Of a stretch of DNA of 64,000 nt, positions 24,790 to 33,459 are shown one piece after another. Position numbers and translations under genes: made by a program. Under the pieces are notes generated by a model, which had not been told where the DNA came from, did not search any database, and saw only the letters and a list, made by a program, of their open reading frames with translations. Location: the NCBI RefSeq assembly GCF_001428545.1, contig NZ_LMHZ01000023.1, forward strand, positions 159,616 through 223,615, written 5' to 3'. The first letter of the stretch is position 1. Each line of letters begins with the position of its first letter. The stretch comes from Noviherbaspirillum sp. Root189. GTDB taxonomy: Bacteria > Pseudomonadota > Gammaproteobacteria > Burkholderiales > Burkholderiaceae_D.

Positions 24790-26277
24790 ATGCCAATCGA
24801 TTTTAACCAGCTCGTTCTTCAGGAAACGCCGGACGCGATTATCGTAATGGCGCCAGACGGGAAGGTTGTACATTGGACAAGGGGCGCGGAGTTCGTGTTT
24901 GGATATACCGCAGCGGAGGCGGCAGGCCGCTCCCTGATGGAATTGCTGGTGCCCGCGGATCGCCTCGGTGAGGAACGCCGTTATATGGAACTAGCGCGTA
25001 CCGCGGGACTGTGCAGCTATGAATCGATCCGCCGCAGGAAAGACGGCTCATTGGTACATGTCGCTATCTCGATCAAGCTCATCCACGATCCGCAGCACGA
25101 AACGACTTACTTTCTGACGACGCAAAAAGACGTCACTTCACTCAAGGTGCTCCGTGATGCGAAGCTGCTGGAGGCAAAGTTCCGTGATCTGCTTGAATCG
25201 ACACCGGATGGCATCGTGATGTCGAACTCGACCGGCCACATTGTGCTGGCCAATAGCCAGGCCGAGCGGCTGTTCGCCTATGAGTCTGGTGAAATGCGGG
25301 GACGTCCCGTTGAGAGCCTCCTGCCTGCGCGCTTGCGCGCCGGGGATGTCGGCCAGCGATCAAGTTATTTCGCGCAATCGCGTCCGCGCGCGATGGAAGA
25401 CGGCCTGGAGCTTTACGGCTTGCGCAAGGATGGCACCGAGTTCCCCGTCGAGATCAGTCTAAGTCCGCTCGAAACGGAAGAAGGCGTATTGATATCGATC
25501 GCAATCCGGGACATCACGGAGCGCAAGCGCTTTGAGCGGGCCTTGTACGAAAAAAATCTTGAACTGGAAAAAGCGAACCAGGCGAAGGACCGGTTCCTTG
25601 CCAGCATATCGCACGAATTGCGCACGCCGCTCAACGCCATTATTGGCTTCACCGGCACCCTGCTCATGCGCTTGCCCGGCCCCCTCACCAAGGACCAGGA
25701 GAAGCAACTAAGGACTGTGCAGCTCAGCGCCAAGCATCTTCTTTCGCTGATCAATGATTTGCTGGATCTGGCGAAGATTGAATCCGGAAAGGTGGAACTG
25801 CTGGAGGAACCTGTGTCTTGCACCATGCTTCTACACAGTCTGGCTGACACCCTGATGCCGCTCGCACAGCAGAAAGGACTGCAGTTCCGCCTGGAGATGC
25901 CGGACAAGGAGATTCAGCTCAACAGTGACCGGCGAGCGATCAACCAAATCCTCATTAACCTTGTCAATAATGCCATTAAGTTTACCGAGACGGGAGAAGT
26001 CAGTGTTCATCTTGATGAAGTGACACATGAAGAATCCTCACTTGTCACCATCCGCGTCTGCGACAGCGGAATGGGAATACCCGAGTCGGACCAGGAGAAA
26101 CTCTTCGAGGCTTTTTCACAGATTGACTCGAGTTCGACCCGGCGATTCGAAGGAACCGGACTCGGGTTATACCTGAGTCAAAAGCTTGCAACCCTACTTC
26201 GAGGAAAATTGACTTTTAGCAGCGAGTTCGGCAAGGGCAGCATCTTTACGTTGACCATACCCAGAGACATGCAATGA
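24790..26277 (+). CDS. Cytoplasmic PAS-PAS sensor histidine kinase
   Basis: A 495-residue kinase without transmembrane segments. Two PAS domains (about residues 5-118 and 128-245; the second ends in DITERKRFERAL) are followed by HisKA with phospho-acceptor His275 in FLASISHELRTPLNAIIGF-type H-box. The HATPase domain has N-box NLVNNAIKF, G1 DSGMGIP and G2 GTGLGLYLS. The lack of a membrane anchor suggests it senses redox, light or a small ligand in the cytosol. The downstream single-domain receiver (73 bases away) and the REC-GGDEF-EAL protein on the same strand are the obvious phosphotransfer partners. Confidence 0.93.
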   Translation: MPIDFNQLVLQETPDAIIVMAPDGKVVHWTRGAEFVFGYTAAEAAGRSLMELLVPADRLGEERRYMELARTAGLCSYESIRRRKDGSLVHVAISIKLIHDPQHETTYFLTTQKDVTSLKVLRDAKLLEAKFRDLLESTPDGIVMSNSTGHIVLANSQAERLFAYESGEMRGRPVESLLPARLRAGDVGQRSSYFAQSRPRAMEDGLELYGLRKDGTEFPVEISLSPLETEEGVLISIAIRDITERKRFERALYEKNLELEKANQAKDRFLASISHELRTPLNAIIGFTGTLLMRLPGPLTKDQEKQLRTVQLSAKHLLSLINDLLDLAKIESGKVELLEEPVSCTMLLHSLADTLMPLAQQKGLQFRLEMPDKEIQLNSDRRAINQILINLVNNAIKFTETGEVSVHLDEVTHEESSLVTIRVCDSGMGIPESDQEKLFEAFSQIDSSSTRRFEGTGLGLYLSQKLATLLRGKLTFSSEFGKGSIFTLTIPRDMQ

Positions 26278-26350
26278 AGGCATATCCATCCACATTAACT
26301 GTCTCGATCAACTCAATCGGGGTCCGGCGCTGCGCTTCGGGAGGTGTGCG

Positions 26351-26848
26351 TTGACAGCAAGGATTTTGCTCATTGAAGACCATCCCGCCAATTTGGAGCT
26401 GATGGCGTATTTACTTCATGCTTTTGGCCATACCTGTTTATGTGCGCCGAATGGCACGGCCGGATTGGAACTGGCATTGAAAGAGTCGCCGGATCTGGTC
26501 ATCTGCGACGTGCATTTACCCGTGCTTGACGGGTACGGTGTGATCCGGAAGATCCGCAGCGATCCACACCTGCAGCATCTCCCGGTGGTAGCGGTGACCG
26601 CGCTGGCCATGGTTGGTGACCGCGAAAAGTTGCTTGCCGCGGGCTTCGATGGTTATATCAGCAAGCCTATCGAACCAGAGACTTTTGTCGGGACGATTGA
26701 AGAATTCTTACCGATTCCCTTGCCTGCTCCTGCCTCATGGAACGGTCCACACGACGAAGGCCTTGCCAAGGCGCAAACCGAGGAGCAGCGCGCAACGCAA
26801 GCTGCGGAAAAAAACAGGAGTCCAGATGGCGACCATATTGATCGTTGA
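26351..26848 (+). CDS. Single-domain response regulator (receiver)
   Basis: A 165-residue protein consisting of one receiver domain (about 1-125) and a poorly structured hydrophilic tail. ILLIEDHPANLELMAYLL has the acidic pocket, VICDVHLPVLDG the phospho-acceptor Asp, and ALAM and SKPIEP the Thr/Lys switch region. The start is TTG 26351 with GGGAGG 6 bases upstream; no ATG is available in frame nearby. It overlaps the next gene by 23 bases, so translation is coupled. It resembles CheY/DivK-type phosphate shuttles and lies between the kinase and the c-di-GMP enzyme. Confidence 0.88.
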   Translation: MTARILLIEDHPANLELMAYLLHAFGHTCLCAPNGTAGLELALKESPDLVICDVHLPVLDGYGVIRKIRSDPHLQHLPVVAVTALAMVGDREKLLAAGFDGYISKPIEPETFVGTIEEFLPIPLPAPASWNGPHDEGLAKAQTEEQRATQAAEKNRSPDGDHIDR

Positions 26849-29800
26849 CGATCACGTCCTCAATCGACAATTCCTCATGGCCCTGCTTGGGTATAGCGGC
26901 CACGATCTTATCGAGGCGGCAAACGGCGCGGATGGCCTCATGATGGCGAGCGCACGCCGACCGGACCTGATCATTGCCGACATCCTGATGCCGAATATGG
27001 ATGGCTACGAATTTGTTACCCGCTTGCGCGCCCTGCCCACGATCGCCAATACGCCCGTGATTTTTTACACGGCGACCTATCATGAGCGAGAGGCAAGCAT
27101 CATGGCAATGGCTTGCGGCGTGCGCTGGATACTTCCCAAGCCATCCGACCCCGAACTCATTCTAAAAACCGTACATGAAGCGCTCGGCCAGCCGAATCCC
27201 GTCGTCGCACCGCTGGACACGCAACCGGCATTATCGGATGCGGGACCTCGCACCGGACTCGACAACCAGCTCAATGAGTACCTGGTCGAACTCGAAACCA
27301 GCAGCAATCTCGTCTCTGAATTTGCGGAGAAGCAGGGAGGTGCCGCCGGTGATGTGCAAGGGTTGCAACATGTGGTGCAACGTTTGTCGAATGCCTTGTC
27401 GAGCCTGCAGGCTGTCAGCCTTCGACTGACGGCACTGATCGAGTTGGGTATCGAGCTGACCGCCGAACGTGAACCCAAGCGGCTGCTGGCTAGCTGCTGC
27501 CGCGTGGTCCAGGATATCTGTGTGGCGCGTTACTCGGCGATCGGCATCCTCAGCGAAGACGGAACGCGCGTCGATCAATACGTCACGCGTGGAATGGACG
27601 ATGCTACTGTGGCACAACTGCTGCCGCCCGCACCGGATGCAGGTATCTTTCGTGACGTGCTTTCCGGGCGAGTACCGTGCCGGCTGACCGTGCTCGATGG
27701 CAGTCCGGAACGCGTCGGATTGCCGCGCAAGCATCCGGCGGTGCATTCCATCCTCGTGGTACCCATTACGTCGCAGGACAAAGTGTTCGGCTGGCTTTAT
27801 CTGGCCGACAAGCTGGAAGCGGGAGAATTCAGCGAAGTCGACGAACGCGCCGCGTCCACTGTCGCGGCTCAGCTTGCGGTGGTCTATGAAAACCTGCTGC
27901 TGTACGGTGAAATCCAGCGCCAGCACAAGCAGCTCACGACGGAAGTCAATGACCGCAAGCAGGTACAGGATGCCTTGCGTCGAACACTGCGTGCCCGTAC
28001 GGTAATGGCGGAATGCAATCACGTGATGGTGCATGCAACCAGTGAAAAAGGTCTGCTGGACGACATGTGCCGCACCGTCGTGGAATCCGGCGGTTATCAG
28101 ATGGCCTGGATCGGCTATACCAACCCGGATGGCAGCCTGACCTCCATGGCGCGCTGTGGTTCCTTGCCAGGCCGGGATCATCAGATGGCGCAGAAGATAC
28201 CCGGCGCGTCGATCGTGGCGCGTGAGCATGTAAGCAGTCCGGACATGTCCCGCTCGTGGGTGGTGATTGACGTCCCTCCCGACAGTTATGCACGTGATTC
28301 CGCTTCATTGGCTTCATTGGCTTCCTCGGCTTCATCAACGTCTTCACCGACGACTGCTTCTGCGAGTGAACGAACGGACGAAACCGAGTTCGCGGTATCC
28401 CTCCCGCTGAAGTACGATGGTGAAGTCTTCGGTGTCCTGACCATTCACGAAGCCGACTCTGGCGCGTTCGATGCCGAGCAGATCGCCATGCTGGAAGAGC
28501 TGGCCGATGATATTTCATACGGCGTCAATAGCCTGCGTACGCGCGCCGCACGCGAAAAGGCGGAACGCGATTTGCGAGCGACGGAAGAGAAGTTGTCGAG
28601 CATTCTCGATTCGATTGACAATGTGGTCTGGTCAGCCAGTGACAAGGGCTTCATCTACCTCAACTCGATTGCGGAGAAATTGTACGGCCGGCCACTGGAA
28701 CAATTCTTTGACAATCGCAATACATGGTTCGAGGTGATTCATCCGGAAGACCGCGAACGCATTCGCGACGCCCATCACCGGCTTGCCGTGACCGCAACCT
28801 TTACCGGGGAATACCGGATCGTGCGGCCAGACGATTCCGTGCGCTGGGTTGAGGAGCGCGCCAGGGCGATTCGCAGCAGCGACGGCAAACTCCTGCGCTA
28901 TGACGGCATCGTGATCGATATCAGCAAGCGCAAGGAATACGAGGCGCGTATTGAATACCTTGCCGATCACGATGCATTGACGTCGCTCGCCAATCGTAAT
29001 CTCCTCGCTGACCGTATCATGCAGGCGATGGCCCATGCGCGGCGCAGCGGCGACATGCTGGCCCTGTTGTTTCTTGACCTCGACCGCTTCAAGAGCGTCA
29101 ACGACAGCTTTGGCCATAGCCTGGGTGACAGTCTCCTGCTCGAAGTCGCGGGGCGTCTCAAACATGTCGTGCGCGAAGGCGATACCGTCGCACGGCAAGG
29201 CGGCGATGAATTCATCATCTTGCTGACCGACGTGCAAAGGCCGCAAGACGTGACCGCGGTAGCGCAGAAAATATTCGAGGCGTTTTCGACACCCTTCCAT
29301 GTACAGGGTCATGAGCTGTTTATCTCGACGAGCATCGGCGCCACCATGTTCCCGGATGATGGCGACGACATTCAAGCCCTGCTGCGCAACGCCGATACCG
29401 CGATGTACCGGGCGAAGGACGAGCATGGCAACGCTTTCCAGTTCTATTCCCGCGAAATGAGCGAGCGCGCGTTGGAGCGTGCGGAACTGGAAAGCGCTTT
29501 GCGCCGTGCGCTTGACCGCAATGAATTTGAGCTGTTCTATCAGCCCAAGGTTGATGGCATGTCGGGTCGCATCATTGGCGCGGAGGCGCTGATACGCTGG
29601 CATCATCCGGTGCTCGGCATGGTGTCGCCTACCCGCTTCATCCCCATGGCCGAGGAGATCGGGCTGATTGTCCCCATCGGGGATTGGGTCATCCATACTG
29701 CCTGCGCGCAAAACAAGGCCTGGCAGGATGCCGGACTGCGGCCGATCAGCGTGTCGGTCAACCTGTCGGCGCGCCAGTTCAATCAGGAAGGGCTGGTCGA

Positions 29801-30242
29801 CTCGATAGCGGAGGCACTCTGTTCCATGGGGCTGGATGCCAAACACCTGCAGCTGGAGCTCACGGAAAGCATGGTAATGAACAGCGCGGAACTATTCATT
29901 ACCAAATTGCAGGAACTTAAAGACCTGGGCGTCCAATTGTCGATCGATGACTTTGGGACCGGCTATTCCAGCCTGAGCTACCTGAAGCGCTTTCCGCTGC
30001 ACCAACTGAAAATTGACCAATCCTTTGTGCGGGATATTGCGACCGATGCTGACGACGCAGCGATTACCAGCACCGTGATATCGCTCGGGCACAGCCTGAA
30101 TTTGAAGGTGATTGCGGAAGGTGTCGAGACCGAGGAACAGGTAGCGTTCTTACGCGAACATCAGTGCGACGAAATGCAGGGGTACTTTTTTAGCAAGCCG
30201 TTGCCGGCTCATGATTTTGCGTCGCTGTTGCGGACGCATTGA
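26826..30242 (+). CDS. REC–GAF–GAF–PAS–GGDEF–EAL response regulator (c-di-GMP turnover)
   Basis: A 1138-residue protein starting at ATG 26826, with AGGAG upstream; the longer frame to 26613 lies inside the previous gene. Order: receiver (2-120, Asp52), GAF (about 200-360), a second GAF-like region (about 390-570) holding a Ser/Ala-rich insert coded by 9-base repeats, PAS (about 590-705), GGDEF and EAL. The active motif GGDEF is at 792-796, with an intact I-site (Arg783, Asp786). EAL is at 920-922, with the DDFGTGYSSLSYLKRF-type loop intact. Both cyclase and phosphodiesterase could be active; which dominates is unknown. Likely controlled by the kinase at 24790. Confidence 0.93.
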   Translation: MATILIVDDHVLNRQFLMALLGYSGHDLIEAANGADGLMMASARRPDLIIADILMPNMDGYEFVTRLRALPTIANTPVIFYTATYHEREASIMAMACGVRWILPKPSDPELILKTVHEALGQPNPVVAPLDTQPALSDAGPRTGLDNQLNEYLVELETSSNLVSEFAEKQGGAAGDVQGLQHVVQRLSNALSSLQAVSLRLTALIELGIELTAEREPKRLLASCCRVVQDICVARYSAIGILSEDGTRVDQYVTRGMDDATVAQLLPPAPDAGIFRDVLSGRVPCRLTVLDGSPERVGLPRKHPAVHSILVVPITSQDKVFGWLYLADKLEAGEFSEVDERAASTVAAQLAVVYENLLLYGEIQRQHKQLTTEVNDRKQVQDALRRTLRARTVMAECNHVMVHATSEKGLLDDMCRTVVESGGYQMAWIGYTNPDGSLTSMARCGSLPGRDHQMAQKIPGASIVAREHVSSPDMSRSWVVIDVPPDSYARDSASLASLASSASSTSSPTTASASERTDETEFAVSLPLKYDGEVFGVLTIHEADSGAFDAEQIAMLEELADDISYGVNSLRTRAAREKAERDLRATEEKLSSILDSIDNVVWSASDKGFIYLNSIAEKLYGRPLEQFFDNRNTWFEVIHPEDRERIRDAHHRLAVTATFTGEYRIVRPDDSVRWVEERARAIRSSDGKLLRYDGIVIDISKRKEYEARIEYLADHDALTSLANRNLLADRIMQAMAHARRSGDMLALLFLDLDRFKSVNDSFGHSLGDSLLLEVAGRLKHVVREGDTVARQGGDEFIILLTDVQRPQDVTAVAQKIFEAFSTPFHVQGHELFISTSIGATMFPDDGDDIQALLRNADTAMYRAKDEHGNAFQFYSREMSERALERAELESALRRALDRNEFELFYQPKVDGMSGRIIGAEALIRWHHPVLGMVSPTRFIPMAEEIGLIVPIGDWVIHTACAQNKAWQDAGLRPISVSVNLSARQFNQEGLVDSIAEALCSMGLDAKHLQLELTESMVMNSAELFITKLQELKDLGVQLSIDDFGTGYSSLSYLKRFPLHQLKIDQSFVRDIATDADDAAITSTVISLGHSLNLKVIAEGVETEEQVAFLREHQCDEMQGYFFSKPLPAHDFASLLRTH

Positions 30243-30284
30243 TGGTGTAAGTGTTACTGCGCATTCAGAATGAATGAATGGCAC

Positions 30285-30330
30285 GCGGCTCCTTCCCCCT
30301 GGCAGGGGGAAGGTTGGGATGGGGGTTGAG
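30285..30330. repeat. Short palindromic intergenic repeat downstream of purF
   Basis: A perfect 10-bp inverted repeat CCTTCCCCCT-GGC-AGGGGGAAGG (30291-30313) is followed by GTTGGGATGGGGGTTGAG. The same style of sequence (CCCCTTCAAGGGG and GGGTGGGGATGGGTTGA) recurs in the repeats at 63719-63977. This points to a dispersed family. It lies between the converging EAL gene and purF and may also end transcription. Confidence 0.6.
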
Positions 30331-30370
30331 TGTCTCAAGTAATTACCGAGCTCTCAACTGCCGACGAAAG

Positions 30371-31888
30371 TTAATCCACCCTTGCCAGATTCAGATTCAG
30401 CTGCGAACGAACTGCATCTTCCACTTCAGGCTTCGGGTTGTTGCGCACCACTTCGATACGATCGAGGTAATCGCGCGAAATGTCGCCGGTGACATAGACG
30501 CCATCGAAGCACGATGCCTCGAAGTTCTTCAGCAGCGGGTTCACGTCGGCGATCGAACGCTTCAGCGATTCCACGTCCTGGTACACCAGCGCATCTGCCG
30601 TGATTTCGCGGCAGACCTCTTCTTCGGTACGACCATAGGCGATCAGCTCGTTGCGTGTCGGCATATCGATGCCATACACGTTGGGGAACATGACCGGCGG
30701 CGCTGCGGAGGCAAAGATCACGCGCTTGGCGCCGGAGTCACGCGCCATCTGCACGATTTCACGACTGGTCGTGCCGCGAACGATGGAGTCATCGACCAGC
30801 AGAACGCTCTTGCCCTTGAATTCGCTGCCAATCGCATTGAGCTTCTGTCTCACGGATTTCCTGCGCAGACCCTGGCCCGGCATGATGAAGGTGCGGCCAA
30901 TGTAACGGTTCTTGATGAAACCTTCGCGGTAGTTCAGGTTCAGCTTGAGCGCGAGTTCCATTGCGGCGGGGCGCGATGAATCGGGAATCGGCATCACCAC
31001 ATCGATATCGCCGGAAGAAAACTGGCGGCGGATCTTCTCGGCCAGATATTCGCCCATCTTCAGGCGGGACGCGTAGACCGATGCGCCATCAATGATGGAA
31101 TCAGGGCGGGCAAGGTAGACGAACTCGAACGCGCAAGGATTGAGTTCGGGATTTTCAGCGCACTGCTGGTTGTACAGTCGGCCATCCATATCGATGAAGA
31201 TTGCCTCACCAGGGAGCACGTCGCGCAGGAAACGGAAACCCAAACCTTCGAGCGCAACCGATTCGCTGGCGACGATGTATTCCGGTCCCTTTTCGGTGTC
31301 GTTGAAACCAATGCACAGAGGGCGGATACCGAAAGGATCGCGGAAGGCCAGCAAACCATAGCCGGCAATCTGCGACACGACTGCATAGGAACCGCGCACA
31401 CGCTTGTGCAAAGCGGAAACGGCCTTGAACAATGCGGACGGATCGAGCGAATAGCCGGTTGTTGCCTGCTGGATTTCATGTGCCAGGACGTTCAGCAGGA
31501 CTTCCGAGTCGGAATCCGTGTTGACGTGCCGACGGTCGTTCTTGAACATCTCGATCTTGAGTTGTTCCCAGTTGGTCAGATTACCGTTGTGGGCAAGAAT
31601 GATGCCGAAGGGCGCATTCACATAGAACGGCTGGGCTTCTTCTTCACTGGAAGAGCCGGCTGTGGGATAGCGGACCTGGCCGATACCGGCATTGCCGGGC
31701 AGAGAGCGCATGTTGCGGGTGCGAAACACGTCACGTACCAGGCCGTTGGCCTTGTACATGGAAAACGTATTGCCGTGATTGGTTGCGATACCCGCCGCAT
31801 CCTGACCGCGATGCTGGAGCAAGAGCAGCGCATCGTAGATCAGCTGGTTTACCGGGCCGTGAGATACAACGCCAACAATGCCACACAT
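30371..31888 (-). CDS. purF: Amidophosphoribosyltransferase
   Basis: A 505-residue class II (Ntn) glutamine amidotransferase, PurF, catalysing the first step of purine synthesis: PRPP plus glutamine to 5-phosphoribosylamine. The N-terminus is MCGIVGVVSHG with catalytic Cys2. The PRPP-binding motif VLLVDDSIVRGTTSREIV is present around residues 364-381. Length and ends are normal. It follows cvpA after 24 bases in the conserved folC-SPOR-cvpA-purF order and is probably in the same operon. Confidence 0.97.
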   Translation of the reverse strand: MCGIVGVVSHGPVNQLIYDALLLLQHRGQDAAGIATNHGNTFSMYKANGLVRDVFRTRNMRSLPGNAGIGQVRYPTAGSSSEEEAQPFYVNAPFGIILAHNGNLTNWEQLKIEMFKNDRRHVNTDSDSEVLLNVLAHEIQQATTGYSLDPSALFKAVSALHKRVRGSYAVVSQIAGYGLLAFRDPFGIRPLCIGFNDTEKGPEYIVASESVALEGLGFRFLRDVLPGEAIFIDMDGRLYNQQCAENPELNPCAFEFVYLARPDSIIDGASVYASRLKMGEYLAEKIRRQFSSGDIDVVMPIPDSSRPAAMELALKLNLNYREGFIKNRYIGRTFIMPGQGLRRKSVRQKLNAIGSEFKGKSVLLVDDSIVRGTTSREIVQMARDSGAKRVIFASAAPPVMFPNVYGIDMPTRNELIAYGRTEEEVCREITADALVYQDVESLKRSIADVNPLLKNFEASCFDGVYVTGDISRDYLDRIEVVRNNPKPEVEDAVRSQLNLNLARVD

Positions 31889-31912
31889 GGTGGACTCCTC
31901 AACTAAGACAAT

Positions 31913-32410
31913 TCAAAAGCTTACGTGCCGGGACATATCGCCCGGGAGAAATGGCTTGACGGTGCGCGCGGCGGTTTCCGCCAGCGGGCTGAATAACGCT
32001 TCTTTCCAGAACGGCTGTTGCGGGATCGCTGTCATGCCGCACACCAACACGACGGCAAGCACAATGACCAATCCGCGTGCCAAACCGAACAAGCCGCCCA
32101 GACCACGATCCGCCACGCTCAGGCCACTGGCCTTGATGACAGCGTCCATTGCCATGGTGAGCAGCATCATCAGCAACCTTACCCCTAAAAACAGGGCAAT
32201 GAAGGCCACGATCAGCCGTGTTGTGCCGCCTGGAATCATCTCCGGCAACAGCACCGCAAGATCTTGACCGTAGGCATTGGCAACGACGAGAGCGATGATC
32301 CAGCTCAGCAACGATAATATTTCCTTGACTAGTCCACGCAGGGTGCTGATGACAATCGAGCACACCAGCACAAAGATCACCAAATAATCAAATGCGGTCA
32401 CAGGCGGCAA
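31913..32410 (-). CDS. cvpA: CvpA-family inner-membrane protein
   Basis: A 165-residue protein with four hydrophobic helices (about residues 6-24, 28-48, 62-85 and 100-122). The N-terminal segment contains FDYLVIFVLVCSIVISTLRGLVKEI, the CvpA signature (D…RGLVKE). CvpA was named for colicin V production in E. coli, where it is needed for export and purF expression. Its general role (envelope integrity, membrane biology) is still unclear. It starts 3 bases after the SPOR gene stop and precedes purF, the usual neighbour. Confidence 0.92.
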   Translation of the reverse strand: MPPVTAFDYLVIFVLVCSIVISTLRGLVKEILSLLSWIIALVVANAYGQDLAVLLPEMIPGGTTRLIVAFIALFLGVRLLMMLLTMAMDAVIKASGLSVADRGLGGLFGLARGLVIVLAVVLVCGMTAIPQQPFWKEALFSPLAETAARTVKPFLPGDMSRHVSF

Positions 32411-32413
32411 TAA

Positions 32414-33391
32414 TCAAGCCGGCACAAGTGTGCCATTGAGACCCAATTTAACGATTTTTGCGCGGATTCTTTCTGCCTCATCCTTGTTGGCAAAAGGTCC
32501 GACTCGGATTCGCGTGCGATCGCCAGCTTCCGTGGCAACTTTTTGCGTGTATGAATGGATACCTGCGTCCTTCAATCTGGTCTGCAGCTCATTAACCTTT
32601 TCCTTGGTCGCAAGGGCCGCGACCTGGATTACAAATTTACTGGATTTTTTTTCGGCGGCAGTCGGATCCGGCTTCCCTTCCAGCAGCGCCTTCGCGCGCG
32701 CGGCTTCGGCGGCCTTGTCCGCATTCTTATCCGCGGGTTTGTCAGTGAGTTTCTCGACCGGCTTGGGTTGTTGTTTTGGCTCCGGCTTGATGTCAGCCTT
32801 AGTATCTAATTTAGTATCCGCTTTCGCCAGCGCTGGCGCATGCGGCTTGTCTTGCGCCGGCTTGTTGCTGTCCGCAACGGGTTTTTCGTCGGCGGTTTTT
32901 TTCGCCGGCGTTGACGGCGTGGCAAGTGCCACGCGTGGCGATTCGGCTTTCGGCGATGCCGGTTTGGCATTGGCGCCGGAGTCGGTCGACTCTATCACTT
33001 CTTCCTTCGGATCGAGAGAAGATGTGGCACTTACCGTGGAATCGGTACCGGAACCCGCTGGGGGGCTGGCTGGCGCAGCAACCGGCTTGTCCTTCGATGG
33101 AATCTGAATCGTGATGTCATCGGCGACCGTTTTAGGCTCCGAATCCAGGATCATCGGCAACCCAATAATGGCGGCAAGAACCAGTGCAATTGCACCGATC
33201 AGGCGACGGCGCGCGCGTTTTTTCTCGGGCAAAACCGGATCGACCGGCGCATCGCCTTTGGCACCCTGCGCGGTCGCGCGGCGCTTGCGGCTGCGGACGG
33301 CCTTGGATTCCTCCTCGGCGCGCGAATAGAACGCGCTGTCATCCGAAGCGGATTCCTGCTTGTTTTTACGAAGGAACGATAACAAGCTCAT
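32414..33391 (-). CDS. SPOR-domain protein (DedD-like)
   Basis: A 325-residue bitopic protein. It has a cytoplasmic basic N-terminus (about 1-60), a transmembrane helix (about 63-83), and a long Lys/Ala/Pro-rich periplasmic linker with repeats such as KADTKLDTKADIKPEPK. The C-terminal SPOR domain (about 250-325) begins KFVIQVAALATKEKVNELQ and includes TRIRVGPF. SPOR domains bind denuded glycan strands at the division septum. The position between folC and cvpA is that of dedD in many proteobacteria. Linker length and composition are unremarkable. Confidence 0.9.
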   Translation of the reverse strand: MSLLSFLRKNKQESASDDSAFYSRAEEESKAVRSRKRRATAQGAKGDAPVDPVLPEKKRARRRLIGAIALVLAAIIGLPMILDSEPKTVADDITIQIPSKDKPVAAPASPPAGSGTDSTVSATSSLDPKEEVIESTDSGANAKPASPKAESPRVALATPSTPAKKTADEKPVADSNKPAQDKPHAPALAKADTKLDTKADIKPEPKQQPKPVEKLTDKPADKNADKAAEAARAKALLEGKPDPTAAEKKSSKFVIQVAALATKEKVNELQTRLKDAGIHSYTQKVATEAGDRTRIRVGPFANKDEAERIRAKIVKLGLNGTLVPA

Positions 33392-33459
33392 GCGATAAAA
33401 ATGACTCGGTCGGTAAAATTCAACGGCAGCCCTAAAAGAATAGTTAAAAGATTATCTTT

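Noticed and set aside
26351..26356. TTGACA as a -35 box
   Set aside because: It is the TTG start codon and following codons of the receiver gene, with no -10 at suitable distance serving another gene.
26613..26825. N-terminal extension of the REC-GAF-GGDEF-EAL protein
   Set aside because: It overlaps the receiver gene in another frame and has no receiver-family residues; ATG 26826 has a good ribosome site.
28301..28380. Possible CRISPR-like repeat array
   Set aside because: The 9-base imperfect units are in-frame coding repeats without spacers.
28632..29846. Minus-strand frame of 404 codons
   Set aside because: Antisense to the GGDEF-EAL part of the 26826 gene.
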